DNA from: JACQCV01 sp964634555
GTDB lineage: Bacteria > Patescibacteriota > Minisyncoccia > Phycocordibacterales > UBA12445
Direction: 5' to 3'
Length of the DNA stretch: 11,116 nucleotides
NCBI GenBank assembly: GCA_964634555.1
Contig: CAZWJJ010000028.1
Location: 1-11,116, forward strand
The position numbers were made by a program, and so were the translations under genes. The notes beneath the pieces were generated by a model. The model ran no database searches. It was not told the origin of the DNA and saw only the letters and a list, made by a program, of their open reading frames with translations. Below, piece after piece: positions 1-6,830 of this stretch (its first letter is position 1; every line of letters starts with the position of its first letter).

Positions 1-731
1 AATGTAACAGTCGCTGGTGCAGTTGCCCCCGAAGGAAGACTTGAAAGAGTTATAGGCGCACTGTTGGAATTATAATTTATAACTCCTGATGGCATGATTG
101 TAACCGTAATAACCCTCGAATCCCTGAAGAAGATACTATTATCAGTAATGTCGCTAGCTAAAAGCACAACTATCACAACCTGCGATTCAGAAGAATTGTT
201 TGTAAAAGTTGCTGTATAACTACCAGAATTGTCGATTGGCATAGCCTCACCTATTGTGCTACGACAAACATTCGAGCCGTTAGAATAAGTAGCTGTAACA
301 CCCTGTGGACACTGCAAAAGCAATCTGAAAGCCTCGCCTCTAGCAGTGTTTATAGCAGAATAAGAAAAAGTCATCTGGCTTCCGGACGAAACAGTATTCT
401 GACTGGCTGAAAATTTACTTATCTTTAAGTAGTTTGGTGTCGGCGCAACTACTGTGGTATTTGTCGGAACTGTATTTGTAGGAGCTGATTTTGAATTCTC
501 CAAGGCTTGCAGTTGAGCTAATGTTAAATCAATCTCTTTCTGAACATCAGAAAGTCGCTGATTTACATCAGGAGTTTGCTGTCCCGCCAACAAAACACCC
601 GCACCATTTAAACCGCCCAGATTAACGCCACCCAAGAAAAATAGATAAATCCCTAGAATTGCCAAAAAAGCCAGGATTATCAAGATCCCCAGAACATACT
701 TAACTATATCTTTGTGAGAAATTTCCATCAT
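1..731 (-). CDS. Membrane-anchored extracellular protein, C-terminus cut off by window edge
   Basis: The reading frame is open from ATG 731 to base 1 (243 full codons) with no stop, so the gene continues past the left edge. An in-frame TAG lies 12 nt upstream, so the start is this ATG or the adjacent one at 728. Residues about 9-34 are a single hydrophobic segment after a short charged N-terminus, typical of an uncleaved signal anchor. A short helical stretch follows (about 52-75), then a Thr/Pro/Asn-rich linker (about 78-95). The rest is a Ser/Thr/Val-rich, probably beta-rich region containing two Cys that could form a disulfide. I infer an inner-membrane-anchored protein with its bulk outside, perhaps with Ig-like domains. 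No family is recognised. There is no Shine-Dalgarno sequence. Confidence 0.8.
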   Translation of the reverse strand, partial: MMEISHKDIVKYVLGILIILAFLAILGIYLFFLGGVNLGGLNGAGVLLAGQQTPDVNQRLSDVQKEIDLTLAQLQALENSKSAPTNTVPTNTTVVAPTPNYLKISKFSASQNTVSSGSQMTFSYSAINTARGEAFRLLLQCPQGVTATYSNGSNVCRSTIGEAMPIDNSGSYTATFTNNSSESQVVIVVLLASDITDNSIFFRDSRVITVTIMPSGVINYNSNSAPITLSSLPSGATAPATVT

Positions 732-777
732 TTTGTGATTTTTCTAATAAAACGATCTTTATATCAATCGAACGCTA

Positions 778-805
778 ATTCTACACATTTTGAAAAAACT
801 GTCAA
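778..805 (-). promoter_or_regulatory. Sigma70-type promoter of the surface-protein gene
   Basis: On the minus strand there is a perfect -35 TTGACA (805-800), a 16-nt spacer and -10 TAGAAT (783-778). This predicts a transcript start near 771 and a leader of about 40 nt before ATG 731. A REP-like element begins one base upstream of the -35 box. Call by consensus match only. Confidence 0.6.
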
Positions 806-806
806 A

Positions 807-894
807 TGTCATTGTGAGCGATCGCAGGGAGCGTAGCAATCTCTATAAATTAACTATTAGAGATTGCTTCGTCATTTCATTCCTCGCAATGACA
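807..894. repeat. REP-like inverted repeat, element 1
   Basis: Two copies of a roughly 35-nt unit face each other: 807-843 begins TGTCATTGTGAG and ends GCAATCTC, and 860-894 is its approximate reverse complement, from GAGATTGCTTCG to CTCGCAATGACA. The pair can fold into a long stem-loop with a short AT-rich loop, most stable at both ends. Similar GTCATTGCGAG...GAAGCAATC units are widespread intergenic repeats in bacteria as I recall; spread by a REP-associated Y1 transposase is possible, but none is encoded here. Confidence 0.85.
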
Positions 895-942
895 GGCTTC
901 CTCCTAATAGTGATATGGATTATAGCTTGATGACAGTTTTAG

Positions 943-1024
943 TGTCATCGCTAGCTATGCGAAGCAATCTCTTATACTGCAATAATGACGGAGATTGCTT
1001 CGTTGCAAGCTCCTCGCAATGACA
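943..1024. repeat. REP-like inverted repeat, element 2
   Basis: A second facing pair: 943-972 (TGTCATCGC to GAAGCAATCTCT) and 991-1024 (GAGATTGCTTCG to CTCGCAATGACA). The left arm is more diverged and shorter than the right one. It sits 48 nt from element 1 in the same non-coding stretch (732-1116), where I see no gene. Confidence 0.85.
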
Positions 1025-1050
1025 ATTTGAGTTTTTTTGCCTCAATTTAG

Positions 1051-1080
1051 TGTCATTGCGAGTGACAACGAAGCAATCTC
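1051..1080. repeat. REP-like unit, single copy
   Basis: A lone unit beginning TGTCATTGCGAG and ending GAAGCAATCTC, without a facing partner. It ends 6 nt before the U-tract of the fusA terminator, so it lies just beyond the end of the str transcript. It is close to the consensus of the elements in this window. Confidence 0.8.
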
Positions 1081-1086
1081 CAAAAC

Positions 1087-1108
1087 AAAAAAGCCCCTGA
1101 CTGGGGCT
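1087..1108 (-). terminator. Intrinsic terminator of fusA / str cluster
   Basis: Read on the minus strand, AGCCCC (1108-1103), loop AGTCA, GGGGCT (1097-1092) and then a run of T down to 1087. The stem starts 8 nt after the fusA stop codon. The opposite strand also has a T-rich flank, so it may work weakly in both directions. Confidence 0.85.
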
Positions 1109-1116
1109 CTTTTGTT

Positions 1117-3255
1117 TTATTTCCTTGAGGCCACGATCTGCTGTTCAATATTTTTTGGCACAATAGCATATTCAGAGAATTCCATGGTATAGCTAGCACG
1201 GCCTTCAGTCATTGATCGCAGAGCCGTAATATAACCGAACATTTCCGAAAGAGGCACCTTAGCGCGCAAAACCTTTGCCTGGCCTCTATCTTCCATGCCC
1301 TCTACCTGACCTCGTCGTGAACTTAAGTTTCCGGTGATATCACCCATGAATTTTTCCGGAGTTACAACCTCAACCTTCATAATCGGCTCTAAAATTACCG
1401 GCCCAGCACGACGACAGGCCTCCTGAACAGCCATAGATCCGGCCAATTTGAAAGCCATTTCCGATGAGTCAACATCATGTGAAGATCCAAATGTCAGATC
1501 AACAGACACATCGACAATCTGAAATCCAGCCACAACTCCTCGTGATAAACCTTCCTTAATACCTTTTTCAACGGCTGGAATAAATTCATTTGGAATAACG
1601 CCACCCTTGATAGAGTTTACAAACTCATAACCCTCCTCACGTTTGACGTTCTTAGCTTTCTTACCCTCAACTTCCGGCTCAAGCGGCTTAGCTGTAAGTA
1701 CAACGTGGCCATACTGACCTTTTCCACCGGACTGTTTGATGTATTTAGTCTCGGCCTCAGCTGATTTAGTGATAGTTTCTTTATAAGCAACCTGTGGCTT
1801 ACCAACATTAGCCTCAACGCCGAACTCCCGCTTCATTCGATCAACGATAATATCCAGATGCAACTCGCCCATTCCAGAGATTATGGTTTCATTTGTCTCT
1901 TCATCAGTCTTAATTACAAATGTCGGATCTTCATCAGACAATCTCTTTAAGGCTAGACCCATCTTTTCCTGATCAGCTTTAGTTTTAGGCTCAATTCTCA
2001 AAGATACAACTGGCTTAGGGAAAACGATTCTTTCCAAAATTATTGGCTTATTTTCATCACAAAGAGTGTCGGAGGTGCGAGTACTCTTTAATCCAACCAT
2101 AGCAGCAATCTCCCCGGCAAAAACCTTCTTCACTTCCTCTCGGTCGTTGGCATGCATTCGCAAAATTCGTCCAACGCGCTCCTTACTGCCATTTGTTGAA
2201 TTGTAAATATATGAACCAGCTTCTATTGTTCCGGAATAAACTCGGAAGAATGTTAGCTGACCAACGAACGGATCCGCCTGAAGCTTAAAGGCCAAAGCCG
2301 CAAAAGGCGCTGAATCTGAGGCTTCACGGGTAATCTCTTCGTTTGTTACCGGATCAAAACCCTTAGCGGCAGGAATATCCAAAGGTGATGGCAGATAATC
2401 AACAACTCCATCCAAAACCAACTGAACGCCCTTATTCTTCAAAGCAGATCCGCAAAATACCGGTACAAGCTTCACGGCAATAGTCGCCTTTCGCAAGATC
2501 TTTTTCAACGTATCGATCGGAATCTCTTTGCCTTCCAGATAATCGTTCATCAAGACATCATCTTCTGCCACAATTCTTTCAATAAGTTCAGCATGATATT
2601 TTTGAGCATTTGCCTTAAAATTCTCTGGAATTTCAGCCTCACGAACTGTATTGCCCATTTCACCTTCAAAATAATAGGCCTTCATCTTCAAGAGATCTAT
2701 AACACCCTCATGATTTTCCTCCTCACCAATAGGAATCTGCATTCTCACAGCATTTTTGGTCAATCTATCGAGAATTGTCTTAAATGAATGTTCAAAACTA
2801 CCGCCCATTCGATCTAGTTTATTTATAAAACAGATTCGAGGAACATGTCCCTCATCAGCATATCGCCAATTTGTTTCAGACTGTGGCTCAACACCGGCTA
2901 CACCATCAAAAACAACAACCGCGCCATCGAGCACTCGCAGTGATCGCTTTACCTCAACGGTAAAATCTATGTGGCCCGGGGTGTCGATAATATTAAAGCG
3001 ATGCTGTTTTTCCTTATCGCCCTTAGCGTAAGTCGGAGGCCAAAAAGCGGTAGTAGCGGCAGCTGTAATCGTAATACCACGCTCCCTCTCCTGCTCCATC
3101 CAATCCATAACAGTATCTCCTTCATGCACCTCGCCAATTTTATGAGAGACTCCGGTATAAAAAAGCACTCGCTCTGTGGTGGTTGTCTTACCGGCATCGA
3201 TATGAGCGATAATTCCTATATTTCTAACTTTCTCTATTGGGCTTGAACGTTCCAT
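1117..3255 (-). CDS. fusA: Elongation factor G
   Basis: 712-residue translational GTPase that drives tRNA-mRNA translocation on the ribosome and, with RRF, ribosome recycling; cytoplasmic. All GTPase motifs are intact: P-loop AHIDAGKT (17-24), switch I ending RGITI (59-63), DTPGH (91-95) and NKLD (145-148), with GSALK as G5. Domain III (SGMGELHLDI), the domain IV loop (GGKGQYGHV) and the C-terminal EMFGY...LRS segment are all present. A short insertion, about residues 72-86, precedes DTPGH. The gene is last in rpsL-rpsG-fusA, with no tuf after it before the terminator. The start lacks a Shine-Dalgarno sequence. The gap to rpsG (143 nt) holds a REP-like element and a candidate promoter placing +1 on the ATG, so fusA may be made both by read-through and from its own leaderless transcript. 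Confidence 0.98.
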   Translation of the reverse strand: MERSSPIEKVRNIGIIAHIDAGKTTTTERVLFYTGVSHKIGEVHEGDTVMDWMEQERERGITITAAATTAFWPPTYAKGDKEKQHRFNIIDTPGHIDFTVEVKRSLRVLDGAVVVFDGVAGVEPQSETNWRYADEGHVPRICFINKLDRMGGSFEHSFKTILDRLTKNAVRMQIPIGEEENHEGVIDLLKMKAYYFEGEMGNTVREAEIPENFKANAQKYHAELIERIVAEDDVLMNDYLEGKEIPIDTLKKILRKATIAVKLVPVFCGSALKNKGVQLVLDGVVDYLPSPLDIPAAKGFDPVTNEEITREASDSAPFAALAFKLQADPFVGQLTFFRVYSGTIEAGSYIYNSTNGSKERVGRILRMHANDREEVKKVFAGEIAAMVGLKSTRTSDTLCDENKPIILERIVFPKPVVSLRIEPKTKADQEKMGLALKRLSDEDPTFVIKTDEETNETIISGMGELHLDIIVDRMKREFGVEANVGKPQVAYKETITKSAEAETKYIKQSGGKGQYGHVVLTAKPLEPEVEGKKAKNVKREEGYEFVNSIKGGVIPNEFIPAVEKGIKEGLSRGVVAGFQIVDVSVDLTFGSSHDVDSSEMAFKLAGSMAVQEACRRAGPVILEPIMKVEVVTPEKFMGDITGNLSSRRGQVEGMEDRGQAKVLRAKVPLSEMFGYITALRSMTEGRASYTMEFSEYAIVPKNIEQQIVASRK

Positions 3256-3261
3256 ATTTTA

Positions 3262-3291
3262 TTTATATTAAAAAACTTAATGAGATTGCAA
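3262..3291 (-). promoter_or_regulatory. Candidate internal promoter for fusA (leaderless)
   Basis: Minus strand: -35 TTGCAA (3291-3286), 18-nt spacer, -10 TATAAA (3267-3262), then six bases to ATG 3255. The usual -7 to +1 spacing puts transcription start on the A of the start codon. The -35 lies in a GCAATCTC fragment that matches the end of the REP-like unit. The -35 is only 4/6 and the spacer is long, so this is a moderate call. Confidence 0.45.
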
Positions 3292-3300
3292 TAATATTGA

Positions 3301-3377
3301 TGTCATTTCAGACAAAACTAGGCAATCTATGTAAATAGGGCCAAGAGATTGCTTCGTCGCAAACTCCTCGCAATGAC
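3301..3377. repeat. REP-like inverted repeat, element 3 (between rpsG and fusA)
   Basis: Right arm 3345-3377 is a good copy (GAGATTGCTTCGTCGC to CTCGCAATGAC). Left arm 3301-3329 is degenerate but keeps TGTCATT at one end and GGCAATCT at the other. A further GAGATTGC fragment lies at 3282-3289. If rpsL-rpsG-fusA is one transcript, this element is inside the mRNA and could fold as a hairpin between two essential coding regions. Confidence 0.8.
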
Positions 3378-3398
3378 CAATAAAAAAGACTTCTAAAA

Positions 3399-3869
3399 TT
3401 ACCAGGCAAAGTGAGCGAATGCGCGGTTTGCCTCGGCCATCTTGTGAGTATTATCACGCTTTTTAATCGCTTCACCTTCGTTTTTGCTTGCAGCAATGAT
3501 CTCGCCAGCCAATTTCTCTCTCATTGGAGCACCCTTCTTAGCTCTTGCGGCCAAAACGATCCAGCGCATAGCCAAAGACAAACGCCTTTCTGGTCTTAAT
3601 TCTCGGGGAACCTGATATGTTGCGCCACCGATTCTTCGTGATCGAACCTCCATAACCGGGCCAACATTCTGCATTGCTAGATCAAAAACTTCCAAAGGAT
3701 TCTTCACCTTCATCTTATCCTTTATCTCTTCGAGTGCATCGTAAACGATTGTGCGGGCTGTATTTTTCTTGCCCCTCTCCATAACATAATTAATGAACTT
3801 AGAAAGATCCTTTGATCCGTAAACAAAGTCCGGCGTAACTATATTTCTGTTTTTTACTTTTCCTCTCAT
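3399..3869 (-). CDS. rpsG: 30S ribosomal protein S7 (uS7)
   Basis: 156 residues, the normal bacterial length. It nucleates assembly of the 16S rRNA 3' major domain (30S head) and lies at the E site. Diagnostic segments are visible: MRGK...R at the N-terminus, SKFINYVMERGKK, the beta-hairpin region with VRSRRIGGATYQVP, and the C-terminal HKMAEANRAFAHF helix. It starts 18 nt after the rpsL stop, so the two are surely co-transcribed. No Shine-Dalgarno motif precedes the ATG, and the short spacer has no convincing promoter. Confidence 0.98.
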   Translation of the reverse strand: MRGKVKNRNIVTPDFVYGSKDLSKFINYVMERGKKNTARTIVYDALEEIKDKMKVKNPLEVFDLAMQNVGPVMEVRSRRIGGATYQVPRELRPERRLSLAMRWIVLAARAKKGAPMREKLAGEIIAASKNEGEAIKKRDNTHKMAEANRAFAHFAW

Positions 3870-3887
3870 TTAGGTTTTTAGGTTATT

Positions 3888-4307
3888 TTATTTCTTAACT
3901 TTCGGCCTCTTCATACCGTACAAGCTTCTACCCTTTCTTCTTGTTTCTACTCCTGATGCATCCAATACACCGCGAACGATATGATATCGAACTCCCGGAA
4001 GGTCCTTAACCTTACCGCCTCGGATAACAACCACCGAGTGCTCCTGCAGGTTGTGGCCGATTCCTGGAATATATGCAGTAACCTCCATTCCATTAGTTAA
4101 TCTGACTCTGGCGATCTTTCGGAGAGCTGAGTTAGGCTTCTTAGGTGTAGTAGTTTTAACACTGACGCATACCCCTCTCTTAAATGATGATGGGTAATAA
4201 ACTGGCTTATTTTTCTTAGCATTGAAACCTTTTGCCAAAGCGACGGTTCGGGATTTAACCTTAATCGGCTTTCTCGGTCGCTTTATTAATTGATTTATTG
4301 TTGACAT
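3888..4307 (-). CDS. rpsL: 30S ribosomal protein S12 (uS12)
   Basis: 139 residues, decoding-centre protein of the small subunit. The start was set at ATG 4307: the product then begins MSTINQL, matching the family N-terminus, whereas the longer frame (to 4352) would include the -35 and -10 boxes. Conserved segments are TTPKKPNSALRK (about 53-64), GHNLQEHSVV and GGKVKDLPGVRYH. The lysines that correspond to E. coli streptomycin-resistance positions are both Lys (K56 and the K of VKDLPG), the sensitive state. Relative to E. coli there are about 13 extra residues between positions 24 and 43; this longer form also occurs in Bacillus. Its ending in YYPSSFKRGVC resembles Patescibacteria sequences, from memory. 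It is first in the str cluster, with its own strong promoter and essentially no leader. Confidence 0.97.
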   Translation of the reverse strand: MSTINQLIKRPRKPIKVKSRTVALAKGFNAKKNKPVYYPSSFKRGVCVSVKTTTPKKPNSALRKIARVRLTNGMEVTAYIPGIGHNLQEHSVVVIRGGKVKDLPGVRYHIVRGVLDASGVETRRKGRSLYGMKRPKVKK

Positions 4308-4316
4308 GTAGCGGTT

Positions 4317-4345
4317 ACTATATATTTTTCCTAAAAAAAAGTCAA
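4317..4345 (-). promoter_or_regulatory. Strong promoter of the str cluster (leaderless rpsL)
   Basis: Minus strand: -35 TTGACT (4345-4340), exactly 17 nt, -10 TATAGT (4322-4317). Predicted +1 is about 4310, only about 3 nt before ATG 4307, so there is no room for a Shine-Dalgarno sequence. The element also shows that the longer rpsL frame is not the real start. Confidence 0.75.
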
Positions 4346-4356
4346 CAGCCAATATT

Positions 4357-4440
4357 TGTCATTGCAAGCTCCGCGAAGCAATCTAGGTGGTTATTATTGC
4401 AAAAAAGAGATTGCTTCGTCACAAACTCCTCGCTATGACA
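4357..4440. repeat. REP-like inverted repeat, element 4 (upstream of rpsL)
   Basis: Facing units 4357-4384 (TGTCATTGCAAG to GAAGCAATCT) and 4407-4440 (GAGATTGCTTCG to CTCGCTATGACA), loop of about 22 nt. It separates two divergent promoters: the rpsL -35 starts 12 nt to its left and the small plus-strand gene's promoter region lies just to its right. Confidence 0.85.
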
Positions 4441-4443
4441 GGC

Positions 4444-4478
4444 TTGAAATGGTATAAAAACAGTTAATACGCTATAAT
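4444..4478 (+). promoter_or_regulatory. Candidate promoter of the small plus-strand gene
   Basis: A perfect -10 TATAAT (4473-4478) predicts +1 near 4485 and a 27-nt leader to ATG 4512. The only -35-like match, TTGAAA (4444-4449), is 23 nt away, too far for a standard spacer, so -35 recognition is doubtful. Confidence 0.45.
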
Positions 4479-4511
4479 GAATGAGCAATTTTATAAGTTT
4501 AAGAAAATTTT

Positions 4512-4724
4512 ATGAATGAAGGAATGCCAATAACACCTGAAGAAAAGGCTTTTACTGAGGCTCAATTAAAAAAGGCTGAGCAAGCTACAAAAGACAGACA
4601 AGAGCTTGAAAGAAAGTTTATCCAAGAAAGCGGAGGTACGATATCACCAGCAGAACTAAGGGCCAAAGTAGATCAGGCCATGATGAATCAGGCTGATCTA
4701 AACAACGCTCTCGATAAAATGTAA
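4512..4724 (+). CDS. Small charged helical protein, function unknown
   Basis: 70 residues, rich in Glu, Lys, Gln and Ala, with no Cys and no hydrophobic segment. Most of it reads as amphipathic helix: residues 8-36 look like a coiled coil, then a short break (SGGT) and a second helix from about 45. Such a protein is probably cytosolic and may act by binding a partner, but no family is recognised. It is the only plus-strand gene, diverges from rpsL and converges on the DUF2339 gene. The -10 box ahead of it and a dedicated terminator right after its stop support it as a real gene. There is no Shine-Dalgarno sequence; an internal ATG (codon 5, 4524) is an alternative start. Confidence 0.65.
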   Translation: MNEGMPITPEEKAFTEAQLKKAEQATKDRQELERKFIQESGGTISPAELRAKVDQAMMNQADLNNALDKM

Positions 4725-4730
4725 AAAAAC

Positions 4731-4757
4731 AAAATCCCCGATAAATTCGGGGATTTT
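4731..4757. terminator. Bidirectional terminator shared by convergent genes
   Basis: An 11-bp perfect stem (4731-4741 AAAATCCCCGA with 4747-4757 TCGGGGATTTT) and a 5-nt loop. The T-rich flank works in both directions: TTTTGTT on plus for the 70-residue gene, and TTTTGTTTTTTT on minus for the DUF2339 gene, whose stop codon overlaps the region's edge at 4759. Confidence 0.85.
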
Positions 4758-4758
4758 G

Positions 4759-6165
4759 TTAGTTCGTTCGAATAATGCTTTGATTGTGTATGAAACTATT
4801 ATGATCAAGGTACCTTTGAACCTCGCCGACAAACGATGCAAGAATCAACAGCGCCGCAATTATCCAAAGTGCATTAATCAATCTCACGTCCGACCTATAC
4901 TCCTCGCCCATTATATGGCCAAAAAGATATGCGATTATCACACTGGTGAAGATCAAGATCAGATAGGTAAAGAAGGCTTTATTAAAGAACGGCATCCATG
5001 TTGAAATATCCTGAAGCAGGTTTAAATTATCTAGGGCGAAAAATTTAACCAGCGCCAAGCCAAAAACGATCAGTGCCGCTCGCTTCATGCCATCATTCGC
5101 GGTCAAAGCACCCAACATAGAGATCAAAACCGCCTCAACTGCCCATGCGACCGTTACACCATTTACTGGAAAAACCAAAGCGATGCCGACTGTCAAAAAT
5201 AGCGCACTAACCATACCCAAAAATACTGAGAAAGTCTTATCGTCATTTCGGTACCAATGAAAGAAAAAGGCCAACAGAATATATTCAATGCTCATACCAA
5301 GCGCAACAACTGCTAAAATAGTGTTAGCACCAGCCTGCAAGAGGAAAAATAGCTGAACAAAAAACCAGATCGGATTCAGAGTGAACATAATTAGATCGTC
5401 TTCATCGCTTTTTACATCCAAAATGAAGTTGTTGAACAAGCTTGTCGCCAAATAAATCATATAAAATACAGTCAGGGAGTAGATTGCAAGCGGCAATTTT
5501 TCCGGCGAATAGAAAAAGCAAAACCATGAAGTGTAAACCATGGCTGTGCCAACAAAACCGACAATCGTTAGCGGATGCCATTTTTTATAATAAGCGGCGG
5601 CCAATATTCCAGCATTTAAAGCCAAAATATATAAGAAATATCCAAGATCAGTAGCTGCCCTAAGGCCAAAAAGATAAGGCAAGAGAAAACCAGCGCTGGC
5701 GAACAGACTCGCCATGCTCATGGATTCAAGACGGGATGAGACTATTCCGCCTGCCAAGATCACAACAATCATCAACAAAAAGGAAGCGCCAGCTGAAATA
5801 AGGCCGAAATTAGCGTACGCCTGATAACTCAAAAAATAAAATAAGCCCAGAATAATTGTGCTAATTATATAGTTAAAATTTTCATGAACTACAGAAATAA
5901 AGCTATCGGCAACAGCTAAAATTCCGGTACTAAGACCAATATGACCGGCCGACATTCTACTTTCTGAGACTGGCTCTTCCACAGAGGGCGTAATATATGG
6001 TTTCACCGGTGCTTCATTTACAGCAGGCCGAGCTGTAATATTATTCTGAACATCAACAATCTTCTGGCCAAGCTTAATGCTAAAAGCTTCGATCTTATCG
6101 AGTCTGGTCTCCATTCCCGAGACTTGCCCTCCTATCTCCTCCAATTTTTTTAATATTTCGTCCAT
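4759..6165 (-). CDS. DUF2339-family multi-pass membrane protein
   Basis: 468 residues. Residues 1-45 form a heptad-like coiled coil (MDEILKKLEEIG... DKIEAF), followed by a Pro/Glu-rich cytosolic linker to about 80. About 13 hydrophobic helices then run from about 95 to 450. The pattern fits DUF2339 as I know it: a GFLLPYLFGL segment, a helix ending in GTAMVYTSW, an AWAVEAVLISMLG helix and LALVKFFALD. The biochemical role of this family is not established; some kind of envelope transporter or channel is a guess. The gene lies 21 nt downstream of the cysteine peptidase gene on the same strand and is probably co-transcribed with it. A weak GATAAA box just before the ATG could also give a leaderless transcript. 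There is no Shine-Dalgarno sequence. It ends at the bidirectional terminator. Confidence 0.75.
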   Translation of the reverse strand: MDEILKKLEEIGGQVSGMETRLDKIEAFSIKLGQKIVDVQNNITARPAVNEAPVKPYITPSVEEPVSESRMSAGHIGLSTGILAVADSFISVVHENFNYIISTIILGLFYFLSYQAYANFGLISAGASFLLMIVVILAGGIVSSRLESMSMASLFASAGFLLPYLFGLRAATDLGYFLYILALNAGILAAAYYKKWHPLTIVGFVGTAMVYTSWFCFFYSPEKLPLAIYSLTVFYMIYLATSLFNNFILDVKSDEDDLIMFTLNPIWFFVQLFFLLQAGANTILAVVALGMSIEYILLAFFFHWYRNDDKTFSVFLGMVSALFLTVGIALVFPVNGVTVAWAVEAVLISMLGALTANDGMKRAALIVFGLALVKFFALDNLNLLQDISTWMPFFNKAFFTYLILIFTSVIIAYLFGHIMGEEYRSDVRLINALWIIAALLILASFVGEVQRYLDHNSFIHNQSIIRTN

Positions 6166-6186
6166 TTATTTCTTTTATCTGAAAAC

Positions 6187-6822
6187 TTAATAATAGTTGC
6201 CCAAAATCTTAAACTGCTTAGGCTCAAAATTTACCACCATATACCAACCCCAAGACACGGCACGATTATCAGCCCCGACAAAATCAAACCATATCTTCGG
6301 AAATTCGTTTATATCAATCTGCCTTTTACCTTCGCCAAAAGCCGGATCAACAAGAATTATATGTTTATCCGTCACATTAGCAACAACACTATAATGATCG
6401 CCATCTTTATCAAACCAACCAACCAGCACCGGCAATTTTTCCTGCTTGATAAAATATTTTATCTCATCCATTGAGCCGTTTTCCTTGGCAAAAGCATAAC
6501 CGCCAAGCGCTTTTATGGCCTTTATTAGACCCTCATGCTCCGTTCCGTTATCTTTTGTAGCGCCTGAAAGCTTGGCCAGATCTTCTTCCGAGTAGTTTTT
6601 ATCAAAATGTGAAAGTAAAATTCGCAACGAAGATGGCCCGCAGAAAGCATCGCTCTGTACAAAATGAGTATATTTTATCTCACCGGCATCATCCGACAGT
6701 GTCGTACTAACTGGGGTTACAGGCGAAGAATCTGAAGCAGCCTTAAAAACCGCCCTGCTGATCGCTTCGGTCGGGCTTGTATTTAACTCCTTTATTGGGC
6801 TGATATGGATCTCATTTGCCAT
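6187..6822 (-). CDS. C39-like (papain-fold) cysteine peptidase
   Basis: 211 residues from ATG 6822. The triad of the C39 / C39-like clan is visible: Gln 56 (oxyanion) and Cys 61 in VQSDAFCGPSSLRILLSHF, His 143 in GDHYSVV, and Asp 159 in LVDPAFG. The core is a single domain of about 150 residues. There is no signal peptide or membrane helix and no ABC-transporter fusion, so unlike bacteriocin-processing C39 domains it is predicted to be cytosolic or exported by an unusual route. Substrate unknown; peptide maturation or peptide/amide bond cleavage is the natural guess. Residues 1-45 before the domain are Ser/Thr-rich and probably flexible. The frame extends to ATG 6840, but that codon lies inside the likely extended -10 element, so 6822 is preferred. 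It probably forms a two-gene unit with the DUF2339 gene, hinting at a membrane-linked role. Confidence 0.8.
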   Translation of the reverse strand: MANEIHISPIKELNTSPTEAISRAVFKAASDSSPVTPVSTTLSDDAGEIKYTHFVQSDAFCGPSSLRILLSHFDKNYSEEDLAKLSGATKDNGTEHEGLIKAIKALGGYAFAKENGSMDEIKYFIKQEKLPVLVGWFDKDGDHYSVVANVTDKHIILVDPAFGEGKRQIDINEFPKIWFDFVGADNRAVSWGWYMVVNFEPKQFKILGNYY

Positions 6823-6830
6823 ATCTTGCA

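Noticed and set aside
807..1080. Repeated GCAATCTC / GAGATTGC units considered as a CRISPR array
   Set aside because: The units alternate in orientation, vary internally, lack regular unique spacers and recur singly elsewhere; there are no cas genes. They fit REP-like elements.
2593..3246. Several open frames opposite fusA (plus strand 2593-2787, 2756-3031, 2971-3246)
   Set aside because: They lie entirely inside the clearly real fusA gene, overlap each other and have no promoter, ribosome site or protein-like composition.
4308..4352. N-terminal extension of S12 from ATG 4352
   Set aside because: The extra 15 codons contain the -35 and -10 boxes, and family members begin at the MSTINQL-equivalent Met.
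4481..4519. Tiny open frame overlapping the start of the 70-residue gene (12 codons from ATG 4481)
   Set aside because: It begins before the predicted transcript start (4485), has no ribosome site and a chance overlap is likely.
4756..5654. Plus-strand frames opposite the DUF2339 gene (4756-5004, 5442-5654)
   Set aside because: Shadows of a convincing membrane-protein gene; they start in or beyond its terminator and have no signals of their own.
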